Counted from the stretch's first letter, positions 31,162 to 41,216 are shown. The stretch is DNA of 64,000 bases from Burkholderia dolosa (GCF_902499135.1 NZ_CABVPR010000009.1:50031-114030); one strand, 5' to 3'. Made by a program: numbers and translations. Notes: generated by a model from the sequence alone, not told the origin.

Positions 31162-32040
31162 TCAGCGCAGCGGTAGATGAATCTCGGTGCGCAGGTCGGC
31201 CGGCGCGGTGTCCATCGGCGTGTTCAGATACAGCTCGAACGGCGGCGCGTCGGCGGCTTCGCGGCCCGAATGGCGAAGCCAGTCGCCGTACAGCCACTGA
31301 TATGCGGCTTTCAGGTCCGCGTAAGGCCCGGTGTGCAGCAGCACCGCGTATTCGCCGCCCGGTATCGTCACGCGCTCGACGGGCGCCTGCGGCGCGACGT
31401 CCGGTGCGCCCGCGGCCGGCACGACGCACGCTTTTGCGCGCAGCTGCGCTTCGGGCACCGTGTCCGGATCGTCGTAGTAGATGCCGATCGTCTTCGCGCC
31501 GGGGCCGAACAGCCCGTGCCGGCCTGCCCACGCGCCGATCTGCGCGAACGCGTCGCCGACCTTCAGATATGCGCCCGTATGCGCGACCGCGTAGCCGTGC
31601 AGTTCCGGCAGCGGCCGGATGTCGACCTGATGCTCGAACATGTGTTGCTCTCCTCTCCGTAACGGATAAATGGGGCGGTGCACGCCCGTGCGCCGATGCT
31701 GCACGGGCGACACGCGGTACGCATCCCGAAACGCACGCGCGAACGCGTGCGTCGAGCCGTAGCCGGCACGCCGCGCGACGTCGTCGAGCGGCAGCGCGGT
31801 GCACACCAGATCTTCGGACGCGCGCACGAGCCGCATCCGCCTCACCGTCAGCACGATCGACTCGCCGTACAGCGCGCGATAGACGCGTTGCCAGTGATAC
31901 GGCGACAGGCACGCGATCTCGGCGAGCCGGTTCAGGTCCAGCGTGTCGTCGAGATGCTCGACGATGTAGTCGTGCACGCGCGCAATGCGCTCCGCATAGC
32001 GCGCCCACGCAGGCGTTTCGGCTTTCGCTTCGGCGGTCAT
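31162..32040 (-). CDS. AraC-family regulator with GyrI-like effector domain
   Basis: 292 residues from ATG 32040 (the frame runs further 5' without family similarity). The AraC DNA-binding domain comes first (residues 13-112: RIARVHDYIVEHLDDTLDLN, LAEIACLSPYHWQRVYRALYGES, AGYGSTHAFARAFR). It is followed by a GyrI/SbmC-like domain (about 130-290: VDIRPLPELHGYAVAHTGAY, IGIYYDDPD, ELYLNTP). This Rob/SbmC-type layout senses small hydrophobic or cationic compounds and regulates efflux or detoxification genes. It converges on the zinc-ribbon gene and diverges from eat across 300 bases, so eat is a possible but unproven target. Confidence 0.87.
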   Translation of the reverse strand: MTAEAKAETPAWARYAERIARVHDYIVEHLDDTLDLNRLAEIACLSPYHWQRVYRALYGESIVLTVRRMRLVRASEDLVCTALPLDDVARRAGYGSTHAFARAFRDAYRVSPVQHRRTGVHRPIYPLRRGEQHMFEHQVDIRPLPELHGYAVAHTGAYLKVGDAFAQIGAWAGRHGLFGPGAKTIGIYYDDPDTVPEAQLRAKACVVPAAGAPDVAPQAPVERVTIPGGEYAVLLHTGPYADLKAAYQWLYGDWLRHSGREAADAPPFELYLNTPMDTAPADLRTEIHLPLR

Positions 32041-32204
32041 CGGTGCGTCCCGGTCATGAATCGCCGTCACGGTAGCACGGCGCGAATGGACAAATCTTGC
32101 GGAGATGCGTAGCCGGCCAAAGCGCGCCCCGTTTTTAATTCTCGACAAAGTGGGCCTGTGGAATGCGACGATCGCAACCGCTGCGCGCGCCGCCGGCACG
32201 GTTC

Positions 32205-32233
32205 CGTAGCGTTTCCGTCAGCGAAACGTCAGC
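32205..32233 (+). promoter_or_regulatory. Three 11-bp-phased CGT(C)AGC repeats upstream of eat
   Basis: CGTAGC (32205-32210), CGTCAGC (32216-32222) and CGTCAGC (32227-32233) recur every 11 bases, one helical turn. The outer sequence also forms CGTTTC/GAAACG (32210-32215, 32223-32228). Phased direct repeats suit AraC-type activators such as EutR, encoded at 42221. The site is 108-136 bases before the eat start. The remainder of the 300-base gap shows no other clear signal. Confidence 0.45.
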
Positions 32234-32340
32234 CGCCACCTTTGCCGAATTTCGATAACACGTCGATTAATGACTCTCTAGCATCGATTCTCAGTCGCGC
32301 AGGCCGACAGGCACGGCGCCGTTCAGTTCAGGAGAATCCG

Positions 32341-33753
32341 ATGAAAGCAGAGTCGAATGGCCGGCCCGGCGCCGGCGTGAGCGCGTCCGCGCAGCCCGCG
32401 CTGCAGCAGACGCTCGGGACCTGGCAGCTGTGGGGCATCGCGGTCGGTCTCGTGATTTCCGGCGAATACTTCGGATGGAGCTACGGCTGGGCGAGCGCGG
32501 GCACGCTCGGCTTCGTGGTGACAGCGCTGTTCGTCGCCGCGATGTACACGACGTTCATCTTCAGCTTCACCGAGCTCACGACGTCGATTCCGCACGCGGG
32601 CGGCCCGTTCGCGTATGCGCGCCGCGCGTTCGGTCCGACCGGCGGCTATCTGGCCGGCGCGGCGACGCTCGTCGAGTTCGTGTTCGCGCCGCCCGCGATC
32701 GCGCTTGCGATCGGCGCGTACCTGCACGTGCAGTTTCCGGGGCTCGAACCGAAGCACGCGGCGATGGGCGCGTATCTCGTGTTCATGGCGCTGAACATCG
32801 TCGGCGTGCAGATCGCGGCGACGTTCGAGCTGGTCGTCACGCTGCTCGCGATCTTCGAGCTGCTCGTGTTCATGGGCGTCGTGTCGCCGGGCTTCACGTG
32901 GAGCAACTTCATGAAGGGCGGCTGGTCGGGCGCCGATCATTTCAGCGTCGGCGCGTTCCACGGGATGTTCGCCGCGATCCCGTTCGCGATCTGGTTCTTC
33001 CTCGCGATCGAAGGCGTCGCGATGGCGGCCGAGGAAGCGAAGAACCCGAAGCGCTCGATTCCGATCGCGTACGTCGCCGGCATCCTGACGCTCGTCGCGC
33101 TCGCGATCGGCGTGATGGTGTTCGCCGGCGGCGCGGGCGACTGGACGAAGCTCGCGAACATCAACGATCCGCTGCCGCAGGCGATGAAGTACATCGTCGG
33201 CGCGAACAGCGGCTGGATGCACATGCTCGTGTGGCTCGGCCTGTTCGGGCTCGTCGCGTCGTTCCACGGCATCATCCTCGGCTATTCGCGCCAGATCTTC
33301 GCGCTCGCGCGCGAAGGCTATCTGCCCGAATGGCTCGCGAAGGTGCATCCGCGCTTTCGCACGCCTTACCGCGCGATTCTCGCGGGCGGCGTGGTCGGCA
33401 TCGCGGCGATCTACAGCGACGAGCTGATCCAGTTCGGCGGCCAGACGCTGACCGCGAACATCGTGACGATGTCGGTGTTCGGCGCGATCGTGATGTATAT
33501 CGTCAGCATGGCCGCGCTGTTCAAGCTGCGCCGCTCGCATCCGCAGATGGCCCGCCCGTTCCGTGCGCCGCTGTATCCGTTGTTCCCGGCGTTCGCGATC
33601 GTCGCGGCGCTCGTCTGTCTCGGTACGATGGTGTACTTCAACGGGCTCGTCGCGATGGTGTTCATCGGCTTCCTCGCGCTCGGCTATGCGTATTTCATCG
33701 CGACGCGCGCGCAGCGCGCGAGTGCGCCGGGCGACGCGCTGCTGGAGGAATGA
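32341..33753 (+). CDS. eat: Ethanolamine permease (APC family)
   Basis: 470 residues with about 12 hydrophobic spans. The ATG at 32341 follows AGGAGAATCCG. The sequence LGTWQLWGIAVGLVISGEYFGWSYGW near the N-terminus, SIPHAGGPFAYARRAFGP near residue 85 and the amphipathic FRTPYRAILAGGVVG loop near 340 mark the ethanolamine transporter branch of the amino acid-polyamine-organocation superfamily. It imports ethanolamine for EutBC, encoded 121 bases downstream on the same strand. The three genes very likely form one operon. Confidence 0.9.
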   Translation: MKAESNGRPGAGVSASAQPALQQTLGTWQLWGIAVGLVISGEYFGWSYGWASAGTLGFVVTALFVAAMYTTFIFSFTELTTSIPHAGGPFAYARRAFGPTGGYLAGAATLVEFVFAPPAIALAIGAYLHVQFPGLEPKHAAMGAYLVFMALNIVGVQIAATFELVVTLLAIFELLVFMGVVSPGFTWSNFMKGGWSGADHFSVGAFHGMFAAIPFAIWFFLAIEGVAMAAEEAKNPKRSIPIAYVAGILTLVALAIGVMVFAGGAGDWTKLANINDPLPQAMKYIVGANSGWMHMLVWLGLFGLVASFHGIILGYSRQIFALAREGYLPEWLAKVHPRFRTPYRAILAGGVVGIAAIYSDELIQFGGQTLTANIVTMSVFGAIVMYIVSMAALFKLRRSHPQMARPFRAPLYPLFPAFAIVAALVCLGTMVYFNGLVAMVFIGFLALGYAYFIATRAQRASAPGDALLEE

Positions 33754-33874
33754 CGGCGACGCGGTCGAACGGCCGTTCGCGACGGCATCCGGCGCGCCCG
33801 CTGCAGCGGCGCGCCGCCGGCTTTTCGGCAACGGCGGGCGACGACCCGCCACGACTGGCAAGGAGACACGCACG

Positions 33875-35272
33875 ATGTCCTACACGGAGACGATCGGCCC
33901 GCGCACGTACCGTTTCGCGGACCTGAAGACGCTGCTCGCGAAGGCGAGCCCGCTGCGCTCCGGCGACCAGCTCGCCGGCGTCGCGGCGGCGAGCGAGGAG
34001 GAGCGCGTCGCCGCGAAGATCGCGCTCGCGGGCGTGCCGCTGAATGCGTTCCTGAACGAAGCGGTGATCCCGTACGAGGACGACGAGGTCACGCGCCTGA
34101 TCGTCGACGATCACGATGCGGCCGCGTTCGCGGAAATCTCGCACCTGACGGTCGGCGACTTCCGCAACTGGCTGCTGTCGCCGGCCGCCGACGGCGCGGC
34201 GCTCGAGCGGATCGCCGCAGGCCTCACGCCGGAGATGGTCGCGGCGGTGTCGAAGCTGATGCGCAATCAGGACCTGATCGCGGCCGCGAGAAAGCGCCGC
34301 GTCGTCACGCGCTTTCGCAACACGGTCGGACTGCCGGGCCGGATGTCGGTGCGGCTGCAGCCGAACCATCCGACCGACGACGTGAAGGGAATCGCCGCAT
34401 CGATGCTGGACGGACTGATGTACGGCTGCGGCGACGCGATGATCGGCATCAATCCGGCCACCGACAGTCTCGCGGCGATCACGAAGCTGCTCGCGATGAT
34501 CGACGCGTTCCGCGAACGCTACCGCGTGCCGACGCAGTCGTGCGTGCTCACGCACGTGACGAACACGATCGCGGCGATCGACAAGGGCGCGCCGGTCGAT
34601 CTCGTGTTCCAGTCGATCGCGGGCACCGAGAAGGCGAACGCGAGCTTCGGCATCTCGCTCGCGCTGCTCGCCGAGGCGCGCGACGCTGCGTTGTCGCTGC
34701 AGCGCGGCACGGTCGGCAACAACGTGATGTACTTCGAGACCGGGCAGGGCAGCGCGCTGTCGGCGAACGCGCATCACGGCGTCGACCAGCAGACCTGCGA
34801 GGTGCGCGCGTACGCGGTCGCGCGCAAGTTCGACCCGTTCCTCGTGAACACGGTCGTCGGATTCATCGGGCCCGAATACCTGTACGACGGCAAGCAGATC
34901 ATCCGCGCGGGGCTCGAGGATCACTTCTGCGGAAAGCTGCTCGGCGTGCCGATGGGCTGCGACATCTGCTACACGAATCATGCGGAAGCCGATCAGGACG
35001 ACATGGACAACCTGCTGACGCTGCTCGGCGCGGCCGGCATCAACTTCATCATGGGCATTCCGGGCGCGGACGACGTGATGCTGAATTACCAGAGCACGTC
35101 GTTCCACGATCAGCTGTATGTGCGTGACGTGCTCGGCCTGCGCCGCGCACCCGAGTTCGAGGAGTGGCTCGAGACGATGGAGATCGCCGACGCGCACGGC
35201 GCGCTGCGCGCCGCGACGTCGCGCGTGCCGCTGCTGGCCGGCGCGAACGACTGGATGGGGCTGTCCGCATGA
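33875..35272 (+). CDS. eutB: Ethanolamine ammonia-lyase large subunit
   Basis: 465 residues from ATG 33875, preceded by AAGGAG (33860-33865). It is the catalytic TIM-barrel subunit that uses adenosylcobalamin to turn ethanolamine into acetaldehyde and ammonia. Recognisable blocks are FRNTVGLPGRMSVRLQPNHP near residue 150, MYGCGDAMIGINPATDS near 187, and FETGQGSALSANAHHGVDQQT near 286, which carries a conserved active-site Glu. GCDICYTNHAEADQDDMD follows near 368. Its stop overlaps the eutC start (ATGA). There are no eut shell-protein genes, so this is the short, microcompartment-free form of the pathway. Confidence 0.96.
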   Translation: MSYTETIGPRTYRFADLKTLLAKASPLRSGDQLAGVAAASEEERVAAKIALAGVPLNAFLNEAVIPYEDDEVTRLIVDDHDAAAFAEISHLTVGDFRNWLLSPAADGAALERIAAGLTPEMVAAVSKLMRNQDLIAAARKRRVVTRFRNTVGLPGRMSVRLQPNHPTDDVKGIAASMLDGLMYGCGDAMIGINPATDSLAAITKLLAMIDAFRERYRVPTQSCVLTHVTNTIAAIDKGAPVDLVFQSIAGTEKANASFGISLALLAEARDAALSLQRGTVGNNVMYFETGQGSALSANAHHGVDQQTCEVRAYAVARKFDPFLVNTVVGFIGPEYLYDGKQIIRAGLEDHFCGKLLGVPMGCDICYTNHAEADQDDMDNLLTLLGAAGINFIMGIPGADDVMLNYQSTSFHDQLYVRDVLGLRRAPEFEEWLETMEIADAHGALRAATSRVPLLAGANDWMGLSA

Positions 35273-36060
35273 GCGATGCCGTCGAAAAGAATCCGTGGGC
35301 GCAGCTGAAGGCGTTCACGAACGCGCGCATCGCGCTCGGCCGCGCGGGCAGCAGCGTGCCGACCGCGCCGCTGCTCGCGTTCAACCTGTCGCACGCGCAG
35401 GCGCGCGACGCCGTGCACCAGCCGCTCGACGCGGACGCGCTGCGGCGCGAGCTCGACGCGGCCGGCTTCGCGACGCTCGGCGTGCAGAGCGCCGCGCCCG
35501 ATCGCCAGCATTACCTGCGCCGGCCCGATCTCGGCCGCAAGCTGTCCGACGACGGGCGCGCGCTGCTCGCCGGCTACGGCGCCGCGCTCGACGACGCGCC
35601 GGACGTCGTGTTCGTGGTCGGCGACGGGCTGTCCGCGTTCGCGGCCGCGAAGCAGGCGCTGCCGCTGCTGCGGGCGGTGCGGCCGCGGCTCGACGCGGAC
35701 GGCTGGCGCGTCGGGCCGGTGGTCGTCGCGACGCAGGCGCGCGTCGCGCTCGGCGACGAGATCGGCGAACTGCTGCGCGCGAAGCTCGTCGCGATGCTGA
35801 TCGGCGAGCGGCCGGGGCTCAGTTCGCCGGACAGTCTCGGCGTCTACCTGACGTGGGCGCCGAAGGTCGGCTGCCACGACGCGCAGCGCAACTGCATCTC
35901 GAACGTGCGGCCCGAAGGGCTGCCGCACGACGCGGCCGCGCACAAGCTGCACTACCTGATGACGCACGCGTGCCGGCTCGGCCTGACCGGCGTCGGACTG
36001 AAGGACGACAGCGACGCGCTGCTGCCCGGCGCGCCGGCCGAGCGGATCGGCGCGGCGTGA
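35269..36060 (+). CDS. eutC: Ethanolamine ammonia-lyase small subunit
   Basis: 263 residues from the ATG at 35269, which overlaps the eutB stop as ATGA. EutC forms the cobalamin-binding part of the enzyme. Conserved blocks are TNARIALGR..SVPTAPLLAF.L(S/A)HAQARDAVH near residue 17, RPDLGR.L near 82, VVGDGLSAFAA near 117, IGERPGLSSPDSLG.YLTW.PK near 185 and C.RNCISN(V/I)RPEGL near 212. The family is short of membrane or secretion signals and acts in the cytoplasm with EutB. Translational coupling ensures equal subunit supply. Confidence 0.95.
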   Translation: MSDAVEKNPWAQLKAFTNARIALGRAGSSVPTAPLLAFNLSHAQARDAVHQPLDADALRRELDAAGFATLGVQSAAPDRQHYLRRPDLGRKLSDDGRALLAGYGAALDDAPDVVFVVGDGLSAFAAAKQALPLLRAVRPRLDADGWRVGPVVVATQARVALGDEIGELLRAKLVAMLIGERPGLSSPDSLGVYLTWAPKVGCHDAQRNCISNVRPEGLPHDAAAHKLHYLMTHACRLGLTGVGLKDDSDALLPGAPAERIGAA

Positions 36061-36118
36061 CGGTGCCGTAATGGCGGTGCGTAACGGTGGTGCGTAATGG
36101 CGGCGTCGTGCGCCGCGG

Positions 36119-37003
36119 CTACTGGAACAGCCGCTCGCACAGAAAGTCGACGAACACGCGCAGCTTCGGCGACAGCTGCCGGCTCGACGGCCACACGATC
36201 GAGAACTGTCCCGGCGCGATCCGGTAGTCGTCGAGCACGGTGACGAGCGCGCCGCGCTCGAGCGCATCGCGCGCGAGGAAGTCCGGCATGTAGCCGATCC
36301 CGAGCCCGGCGAGCACCGCGCCGCGCAGCGCTTCCATGTTGTTGCACGTCATTGCGGTGCGCAGCTTCAGCGGCGTGCCGTCGTCGGCGGCGAGCGCCCA
36401 GTCCTGCAGCTTGCCGGTGGTCGGAAAGCAGTAGCGCACGCAGTCGTGCGTTTCGAGATCGCGCGGCGCGTGCGGCGTGCCGGCCCGCGCCAGATACGCG
36501 GGCGTCGCGCACAGCACGAACGCGAACGGGCCGAGCCGCCGCGACATCAGGCTCGAATCGGACAGCGGGCCGCTGCGGATGGCCGCGTCGAACCCGCCTT
36601 CGACGACGTCGACCATCCGGTCGTTGAAATCCAGATCGAGTTCCACATCGGGATAGCGTTGCCGGAATTCGGGCAGCACCGGCAGCAGGAACCGGTAGCC
36701 GATCACCGGCAGGCTCACGCGCAACCGGCCGCGCGGCTGCTGCGCGGACGCCGTGACGGTCGCCTCCGCATCGCGGAGATCCTCGAGGATGCGCTGGCAG
36801 CGCTCGTAGAAATGCCGACCTTCGTCGGTCAGCGTGACGCGCCGCGTCGTGCGGTTGAACAGGCGCACGCCGAGCGACTGCTCGAGCCGCGCGATCGTCT
36901 TGCCGACCGCGGACGCGGAGATGCCGAGCGCGCGGCCGGCCGCGACGAAGCTCAGCGCTTCGGCGGTGCGGACGAACGCGACGATGCCGTTCAGGTTTTC
37001 CAT
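36119..37003 (-). CDS. LysR-family transcriptional regulator
   Basis: 294 residues from ATG 37003 (a GTG at 37018 is also possible). The N-terminal winged helix-turn-helix MENLNGIVAFVRTAEALSFV, then GRALGISASAVGKTIARLEQSLGVRLFNRTTR, covers residues 1-58. The C-terminal periplasmic-binding-like effector domain starts near residue 88. It lies in the middle of the ethanolamine block but is divergent from an MFS transporter gene 146 bases away, the more likely target. Proteins of this type often control drug exporters. The inducer is unknown. Confidence 0.88.
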   Translation of the reverse strand: MENLNGIVAFVRTAEALSFVAAGRALGISASAVGKTIARLEQSLGVRLFNRTTRRVTLTDEGRHFYERCQRILEDLRDAEATVTASAQQPRGRLRVSLPVIGYRFLLPVLPEFRQRYPDVELDLDFNDRMVDVVEGGFDAAIRSGPLSDSSLMSRRLGPFAFVLCATPAYLARAGTPHAPRDLETHDCVRYCFPTTGKLQDWALAADDGTPLKLRTAMTCNNMEALRGAVLAGLGIGYMPDFLARDALERGALVTVLDDYRIAPGQFSIVWPSSRQLSPKLRVFVDFLCERLFQ

Positions 37004-37148
37004 CGATCGAGCCGACACGGATGACAGTGCAGATTGCGGAATTTTAGTCCGGTATCTGCGGAGCTTTGCGTTGTTTTTCGTCGATTCAATCGGATTTATC
37101 TTTGGTCGCTGTTGCGGCGCATCGGCGCCGGCTTTTTCAGGAGCGATG

Positions 37149-38756
37149 ATGGATCAACCGTTTTCTACCGTTTCGACGCGTCGGCGCGCGCTGGTGTTGT
37201 TCGCGGTGTGCGCGGCCGCCGTCGCGCTGCCGCTGTCGTTTTCGGGCGGCGCGGTCGCGACGCCGGCGATCGGGCGCGACCTGCACGGCAGCCCGGTCGC
37301 GATGAACTGGATCACCAACGCGTTCATGCTCGCGTTCGGCAGCTTTCTGATGGCGGCCGGTGCGCTCGCCGACCAGTTCGGTCGCAAGCGCGTGTTCGCC
37401 GTAGGCGTCGGCGGCTTCACGCTGGCGTCGATCGCGCTCGCGTTCGCGCCGTCGATGTTCGCGGTCGACTGGCTGCGCGCCGCGCAAGGGCTCGCGGCCG
37501 CCGCGGCGCTGGCCGGCGGCACGGCGGCGCTCGCGCAGGAGTTCGACGGCGCCGCGCGCGCGCGCGCGTTCAGCCTGCTCGGCACGACATTCGGCGTCGG
37601 GCTTGCGTTCGGGCCGGTGATCGCCGGCCTGCTGATCGAGCGTTACGGCTGGCGCGCGATCTTCGCGACGGGCGCGCTGGCCGGCGCGCTGTCGCTCGCG
37701 TTCGGGCTGCCGCGCATGCGCGAGTCGCGCGATCCGCACGCGACCGGGCTCGACTGGCCCGGCACGGCCGCGTTCACCGTCGCGTTGACGCTCTTCACGT
37801 CCGGCGTGATCGAGGCGCCCGCGCGCGGCTGGACGGACGCGCTCGTCGTCGCGCTGCTCGCCGGCTCGGCGCTCGGCGCGGTCGCGTTCGTCGCGATCGA
37901 GACGCGCGTCGCGCGGCCGATGCTCGATCTGTCGCTGTTCCGGATTCCGCGCTTCGTCGGCGTGCAGGTGCTGCCGATCTCGACCTGCTGCTGCTACATC
38001 GTGCTGCTCGTCGTGCTGCCGCTGCGCTTCATCGGCATCGACGGCTTCAGCGAGATCGACGCGGGCTGGCTGATGCTCGCGATCTCCGCGCCGATGCTGA
38101 TCGTGCCGCTCACCGCGGCGACGCTCACGCGGTGGTGGCCGGCCGGTACGATCTCGGGACTCGGTCTGCTGATCGCCGCGGCGGGCCTCGTGTGGCTCGA
38201 CGTCGCGCTGCGCGGCGGCGCGGGGCCGGTGGCGATCGCGCCGATGCTCGTGATCGGCGTCGGAGCCGGGATGCCGTGGGGACTGATGGACGGTCTGTCG
38301 GTCAGCGTCGTGCCGAAGGAGCGCGCGGGGATGGCGACCGGCATCTTCAGCACCACGCGCGTGGCCGGCGAGGGAATCGCGCTCGCGATCGTCGGCGCGC
38401 TGCTCGCGGCGCTCGCGCACGCGGGGCTGCAGGAAGCCGCGGCCGGCGCGTCGCCCGATGCCACGCTGCGGGCCGCCGCGCGGCTCGCGACCGGCGATCT
38501 CGCGGGCGCGGCGGCCGTGTTGCCGGGTGTCGGCCGCGCGGCGCTGCGCGCGAGCTATATGCACGCGTTCGATCGGTTGCTGATCGCGCTCGCGCTGCTC
38601 ACCGTGCTGTGCGCGGCGGTCGTGTTCGCGTTTCTCGGCGCGCGGCATGCGACCGGCGAAACGCACGACGACGCACACGCGAACGGGCGTGCGCACGGCG
38701 ACGCGCCGGCGCGCCGCCGCGCCGAACCGGCTTGCGCGGAGACGAACGCGCGTTGA
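37149..38756 (+). CDS. MFS drug transporter (DHA2-like)
   Basis: 535 residues. Of two adjacent ATGs (37146 and 37149) the second has the better distance to AGGAG at 37139-37143. It is strongly hydrophobic with about 14 spans. The loop-2 motif LADQFGRKRVFAVG is near residue 75 and the antiporter motif C region GTTFGVGLAFGPVIAGLLIE near 150. The C-terminal 40 residues are hydrophilic and His/Arg rich. This pattern fits EmrB/QacA-type proton-drug antiporters. It is divergent from a LysR regulator, its probable controller. No ethanolamine-specific feature is seen. Confidence 0.85.
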   Translation: MDQPFSTVSTRRRALVLFAVCAAAVALPLSFSGGAVATPAIGRDLHGSPVAMNWITNAFMLAFGSFLMAAGALADQFGRKRVFAVGVGGFTLASIALAFAPSMFAVDWLRAAQGLAAAAALAGGTAALAQEFDGAARARAFSLLGTTFGVGLAFGPVIAGLLIERYGWRAIFATGALAGALSLAFGLPRMRESRDPHATGLDWPGTAAFTVALTLFTSGVIEAPARGWTDALVVALLAGSALGAVAFVAIETRVARPMLDLSLFRIPRFVGVQVLPISTCCCYIVLLVVLPLRFIGIDGFSEIDAGWLMLAISAPMLIVPLTAATLTRWWPAGTISGLGLLIAAAGLVWLDVALRGGAGPVAIAPMLVIGVGAGMPWGLMDGLSVSVVPKERAGMATGIFSTTRVAGEGIALAIVGALLAALAHAGLQEAAAGASPDATLRAAARLATGDLAGAAAVLPGVGRAALRASYMHAFDRLLIALALLTVLCAAVVFAFLGARHATGETHDDAHANGRAHGDAPARRRAEPACAETNAR

Positions 38757-38931
38757 GCGTCGGTGCCGTCGCGTTGTGCTGCTGCCGGGTGCGGCGGCCG
38801 CCAGACGCTGCGCGCCAAGCGGGCGCCGAATTCGAAGCGAAGTTGCGACGCGCATGTCCGACCCGAGCGAACGGGCCGCTCGCATGTTCTTCTGCCGCCA
38901 TCCACACACCGGCGCGCTGCGCCGTCCCGCA

Positions 38932-39360
38932 TCACGCGAGCACGAGCGGCGGCAGCGCCGTATCCGTGCGCGCGTGCGCACGCTCGACCGCGATCACCAC
39001 GTAGCGCTGCGCGTCGGGCCACAGATGCGCACGGCTGCCCGCATCGTCGTCGATCGTCGCGCGGCCCTGCACGAGCCACGTGCGCTGACGGACGAAGTCG
39101 ACGAACAGCAGCGCGATCGCCGGGTTCACCAGCAGATTGCCGATCGTGTTGAACAGGTTGTTGCCCGCGAAGTCCGGCAGCACGAGCGTGCCGCGGTCCG
39201 GTACGTCGACGAGCGGCGCGAAAGAGCCGTCCGCACGCGGCTGCCTGCCGCGATACGAGCAGTCGCTGTCGCCTGCCGCGTCGGCGGTCGCGACGATCAG
39301 GAACGCCTGTTCGCGGATGAACGCGATCGCGTCGTCGGTCAGCGGGCCGGAGTCGTTCAT
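38932..39360 (-). CDS. Pyridoxamine 5'-phosphate oxidase-like flavin split-barrel protein
   Basis: 142 residues. The N-terminal [19 protein letters not shown] pattern, the [18 protein letters not shown] segment, [29 protein letters not shown] near residue 62 and a final strand set (VQGRATI) match FMN-binding split-barrel proteins. These reduce or oxidise flavins and small molecules; the substrate is not evident. It faces the MFS gene from the opposite strand, with a 175-base gap (38757-38931) that holds nothing recognisable. It is divergent from the aldehyde dehydrogenase control region. Confidence 0.8.
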   Translation of the reverse strand: MNDSGPLTDDAIAFIREQAFLIVATADAAGDSDCSYRGRQPRADGSFAPLVDVPDRGTLVLPDFAGNNLFNTIGNLLVNPAIALLFVDFVRQRTWLVQGRATIDDDAGSRAHLWPDAQRYVVIAVERAHARTDTALPPLVLA

Positions 39361-39526
39361 GGTGTCGAGCGGCGTCGAGCCGTGCGTTCGGATGCGCGAC
39401 CGTCACGCAAGCCGTGTGCCATGAATCTGCATGCGTCGTTCGATACGCGCGGGTGCGCGCGGCTGTCCACCCGCTCGCGCGCACTGTGGAAAAACCGAAC
39501 ACCGGCCGCGCCGCTGCGCAGCCGCG

Positions 39527-39625
39527 GTGTTCAGAATCGACACACTCGCGCGCGGCCCGCGAACAGGCCGGCCGCGTCGGCCGTGCATCCGTTCGTCGCC
39601 CGTTCCGTTTGGCATGCATGTTGCG
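39527..39625 (+). promoter_or_regulatory. Sigma-54 promoter and upstream inverted repeat before the aldehyde dehydrogenase gene
   Basis: TGGCATG-CATG-TTGCG at 39610-39625 matches the sigma-54 consensus TGGCAYR-N4-TTGCW at all but the last base, with GG and GC exactly 10 bases apart. Transcription would begin near 39636, 54 bases before the ATG. About 70 bases upstream, GTGT (39527-39530) and ACAC (39540-39543) form an inverted repeat with a 9-base spacer, the kind of site used by AcoR-like enhancer-binding proteins. No such activator gene lies in the window. The remainder of 39361-39689 has no gene. Confidence 0.62.
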
Positions 39626-39689
39626 TAATCGGTGCAGCGCGATCCAACCGGCGCTGCATTCGCACAAGCACGATGAACAGGAGACATGT

Positions 39690-41216
39690 ATGAACCCGTT
39701 TGACCTGAAGCAACTGGGCCTCGACGTCGAATATCCGTATCGCCAGCAGTACGACAACTACATCGGCGGCAAGTGGGTGCCGCCGGTGAAGGGCGAGTAC
39801 TTCGACAACGTGTCGCCGATCAACGGCCAGCCGTTCTGCCGCGTGCCGCGCTCCGGTGCCGACGACATCGAGGTCGCGCTCGACGCCGCGCACGCCGCGC
39901 GCCGCAAATGGGGCAAGACGTCCGTGACCGAGCGCGCGAACCTGCTGCTCGCCGCCGCCGACCGGATGGAGAAGAACCTGAAGCTGCTGGCGGTCGCCGA
40001 AACGATCGACAACGGCAAGCCGCTGCGCGAGACGATGGCGGCCGACCTGCCGCTCGCGATCGATCACTTCCGCTACTTCGCGGGCTGCATCCGCGCGCAG
40101 GAAGGCGGCATCTCGGAGATCGACGACAACACCGTCGCGTATCACTTCCACGAGCCGCTCGGCGTCGTCGGCCAGATCATTCCGTGGAACTTCCCGCTGC
40201 TGATGGCCGCGTGGAAGCTCGCGCCCGCGCTCGCGGCCGGCTGCTGCGTCGTGATGAAACCTGCCGAGCAGACGCCCGCGTCGGTGCTCGTGCTGATGGA
40301 GCTGATCGGCGACCTGTTCCCGGCCGGCACGATCAACATCGTGAACGGCTTCGGCAAGGAAGCCGGCGAAGCGCTCGCGACCAGCAAGCGAATCGCGAAG
40401 ATCGCGTTCACGGGCTCGACGCCGGTCGGCAAGCACATCCTGCGCGCGGCCGCCGACAGCCTGATCCCGTCGACGGTCGAGCTGGGCGGCAAGAGCCCGA
40501 ACATCTTCTTCGCGGACGTGCTCGACCAGGACGACGCGTTCCTCGACAAGGCGCTCGAAGGGCTCGCGATGTTCGCGCTGAACCAGGGCGAAGTGTGCAC
40601 GTGCCCGTCGCGGATCCTGATCCAGGAATCGATCTACGAACGCTTCATCGACAAGGCGGTCGCGCGCGTCGAGCGCATCAAGGCCGGCCACCCGCTCGAC
40701 ATGCAGACGATGATCGGCGCGCAGGCGTCGCAGCAGCAGCTCGACAAGATCCTGTCGTACATCGACATCGGCCGCGGCGAAGGCGCGCAGTGCCTGACCG
40801 GCGGCGAGCGCACCGCGCCGGCGGCCGAACTGAACGCCGGCTACTACGTGAAGCCGACGATGCTGCTCGGCAACAACAAGATGCGCGTGTTCCAGGAAGA
40901 GATCTTCGGGCCGGTCGCGTCGGTGATGACGTTCAAGGACGAGCAGGAAGCGGTCGAACTCGCGAACGACACGTTCTACGGGCTCGGCGCCGGCGTGTGG
41001 ACACGCAACGGCACGCGCGCGTACCGGATGGGCCGCGAGATCGAGGCCGGCCGCGTGTGGACGAACTGCTACCACCTGTACCCGGCGCATGCGGCGTTCG
41101 GCGGCTACAAGCAGTCGGGGATCGGCCGCGAGACGCACAAGGTCGCGCTGTCGAACTACCAGCAGACGAAGTGTCTGCTCGTCAGCTATCAGGCCGAGGC
41201 GCTCGGGTTCTTCTGA
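39690..41216 (+). CDS. exaC: NAD-dependent acetaldehyde dehydrogenase (ExaC/AldB type)
   Basis: 508 residues from ATG 39690, after an AGGAGA stretch. Aldehyde dehydrogenase marks are [20 protein letters not shown] near residue 165, the catalytic Glu in [12 protein letters not shown] near 265, and the catalytic Cys in [11 protein letters not shown] near 302. The TCPSR form and overall sequence are typical of ExaC/AcoD acetaldehyde dehydrogenases used in ethanol, acetoin or ethanolamine breakdown. With eutBC upstream it would oxidise the acetaldehyde to acetate. A sigma-54 promoter precedes it. It is not CoA-acylating like EutE, so the route here would end in acetate. Confidence 0.88.
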   Translation: MNPFDLKQLGLDVEYPYRQQYDNYIGGKWVPPVKGEYFDNVSPINGQPFCRVPRSGADDIEVALDAAHAARRKWGKTSVTERANLLLAAADRMEKNLKLLAVAETIDNGKPLRETMAADLPLAIDHFRYFAGCIRAQEGGISEIDDNTVAYHFHEPLGVVGQIIPWNFPLLMAAWKLAPALAAGCCVVMKPAEQTPASVLVLMELIGDLFPAGTINIVNGFGKEAGEALATSKRIAKIAFTGSTPVGKHILRAAADSLIPSTVELGGKSPNIFFADVLDQDDAFLDKALEGLAMFALNQGEVCTCPSRILIQESIYERFIDKAVARVERIKAGHPLDMQTMIGAQASQQQLDKILSYIDIGRGEGAQCLTGGERTAPAAELNAGYYVKPTMLLGNNKMRVFQEEIFGPVASVMTFKDEQEAVELANDTFYGLGAGVWTRNGTRAYRMGREIEAGRVWTNCYHLYPAHAAFGGYKQSGIGRETHKVALSNYQQTKCLLVSYQAEALGFF

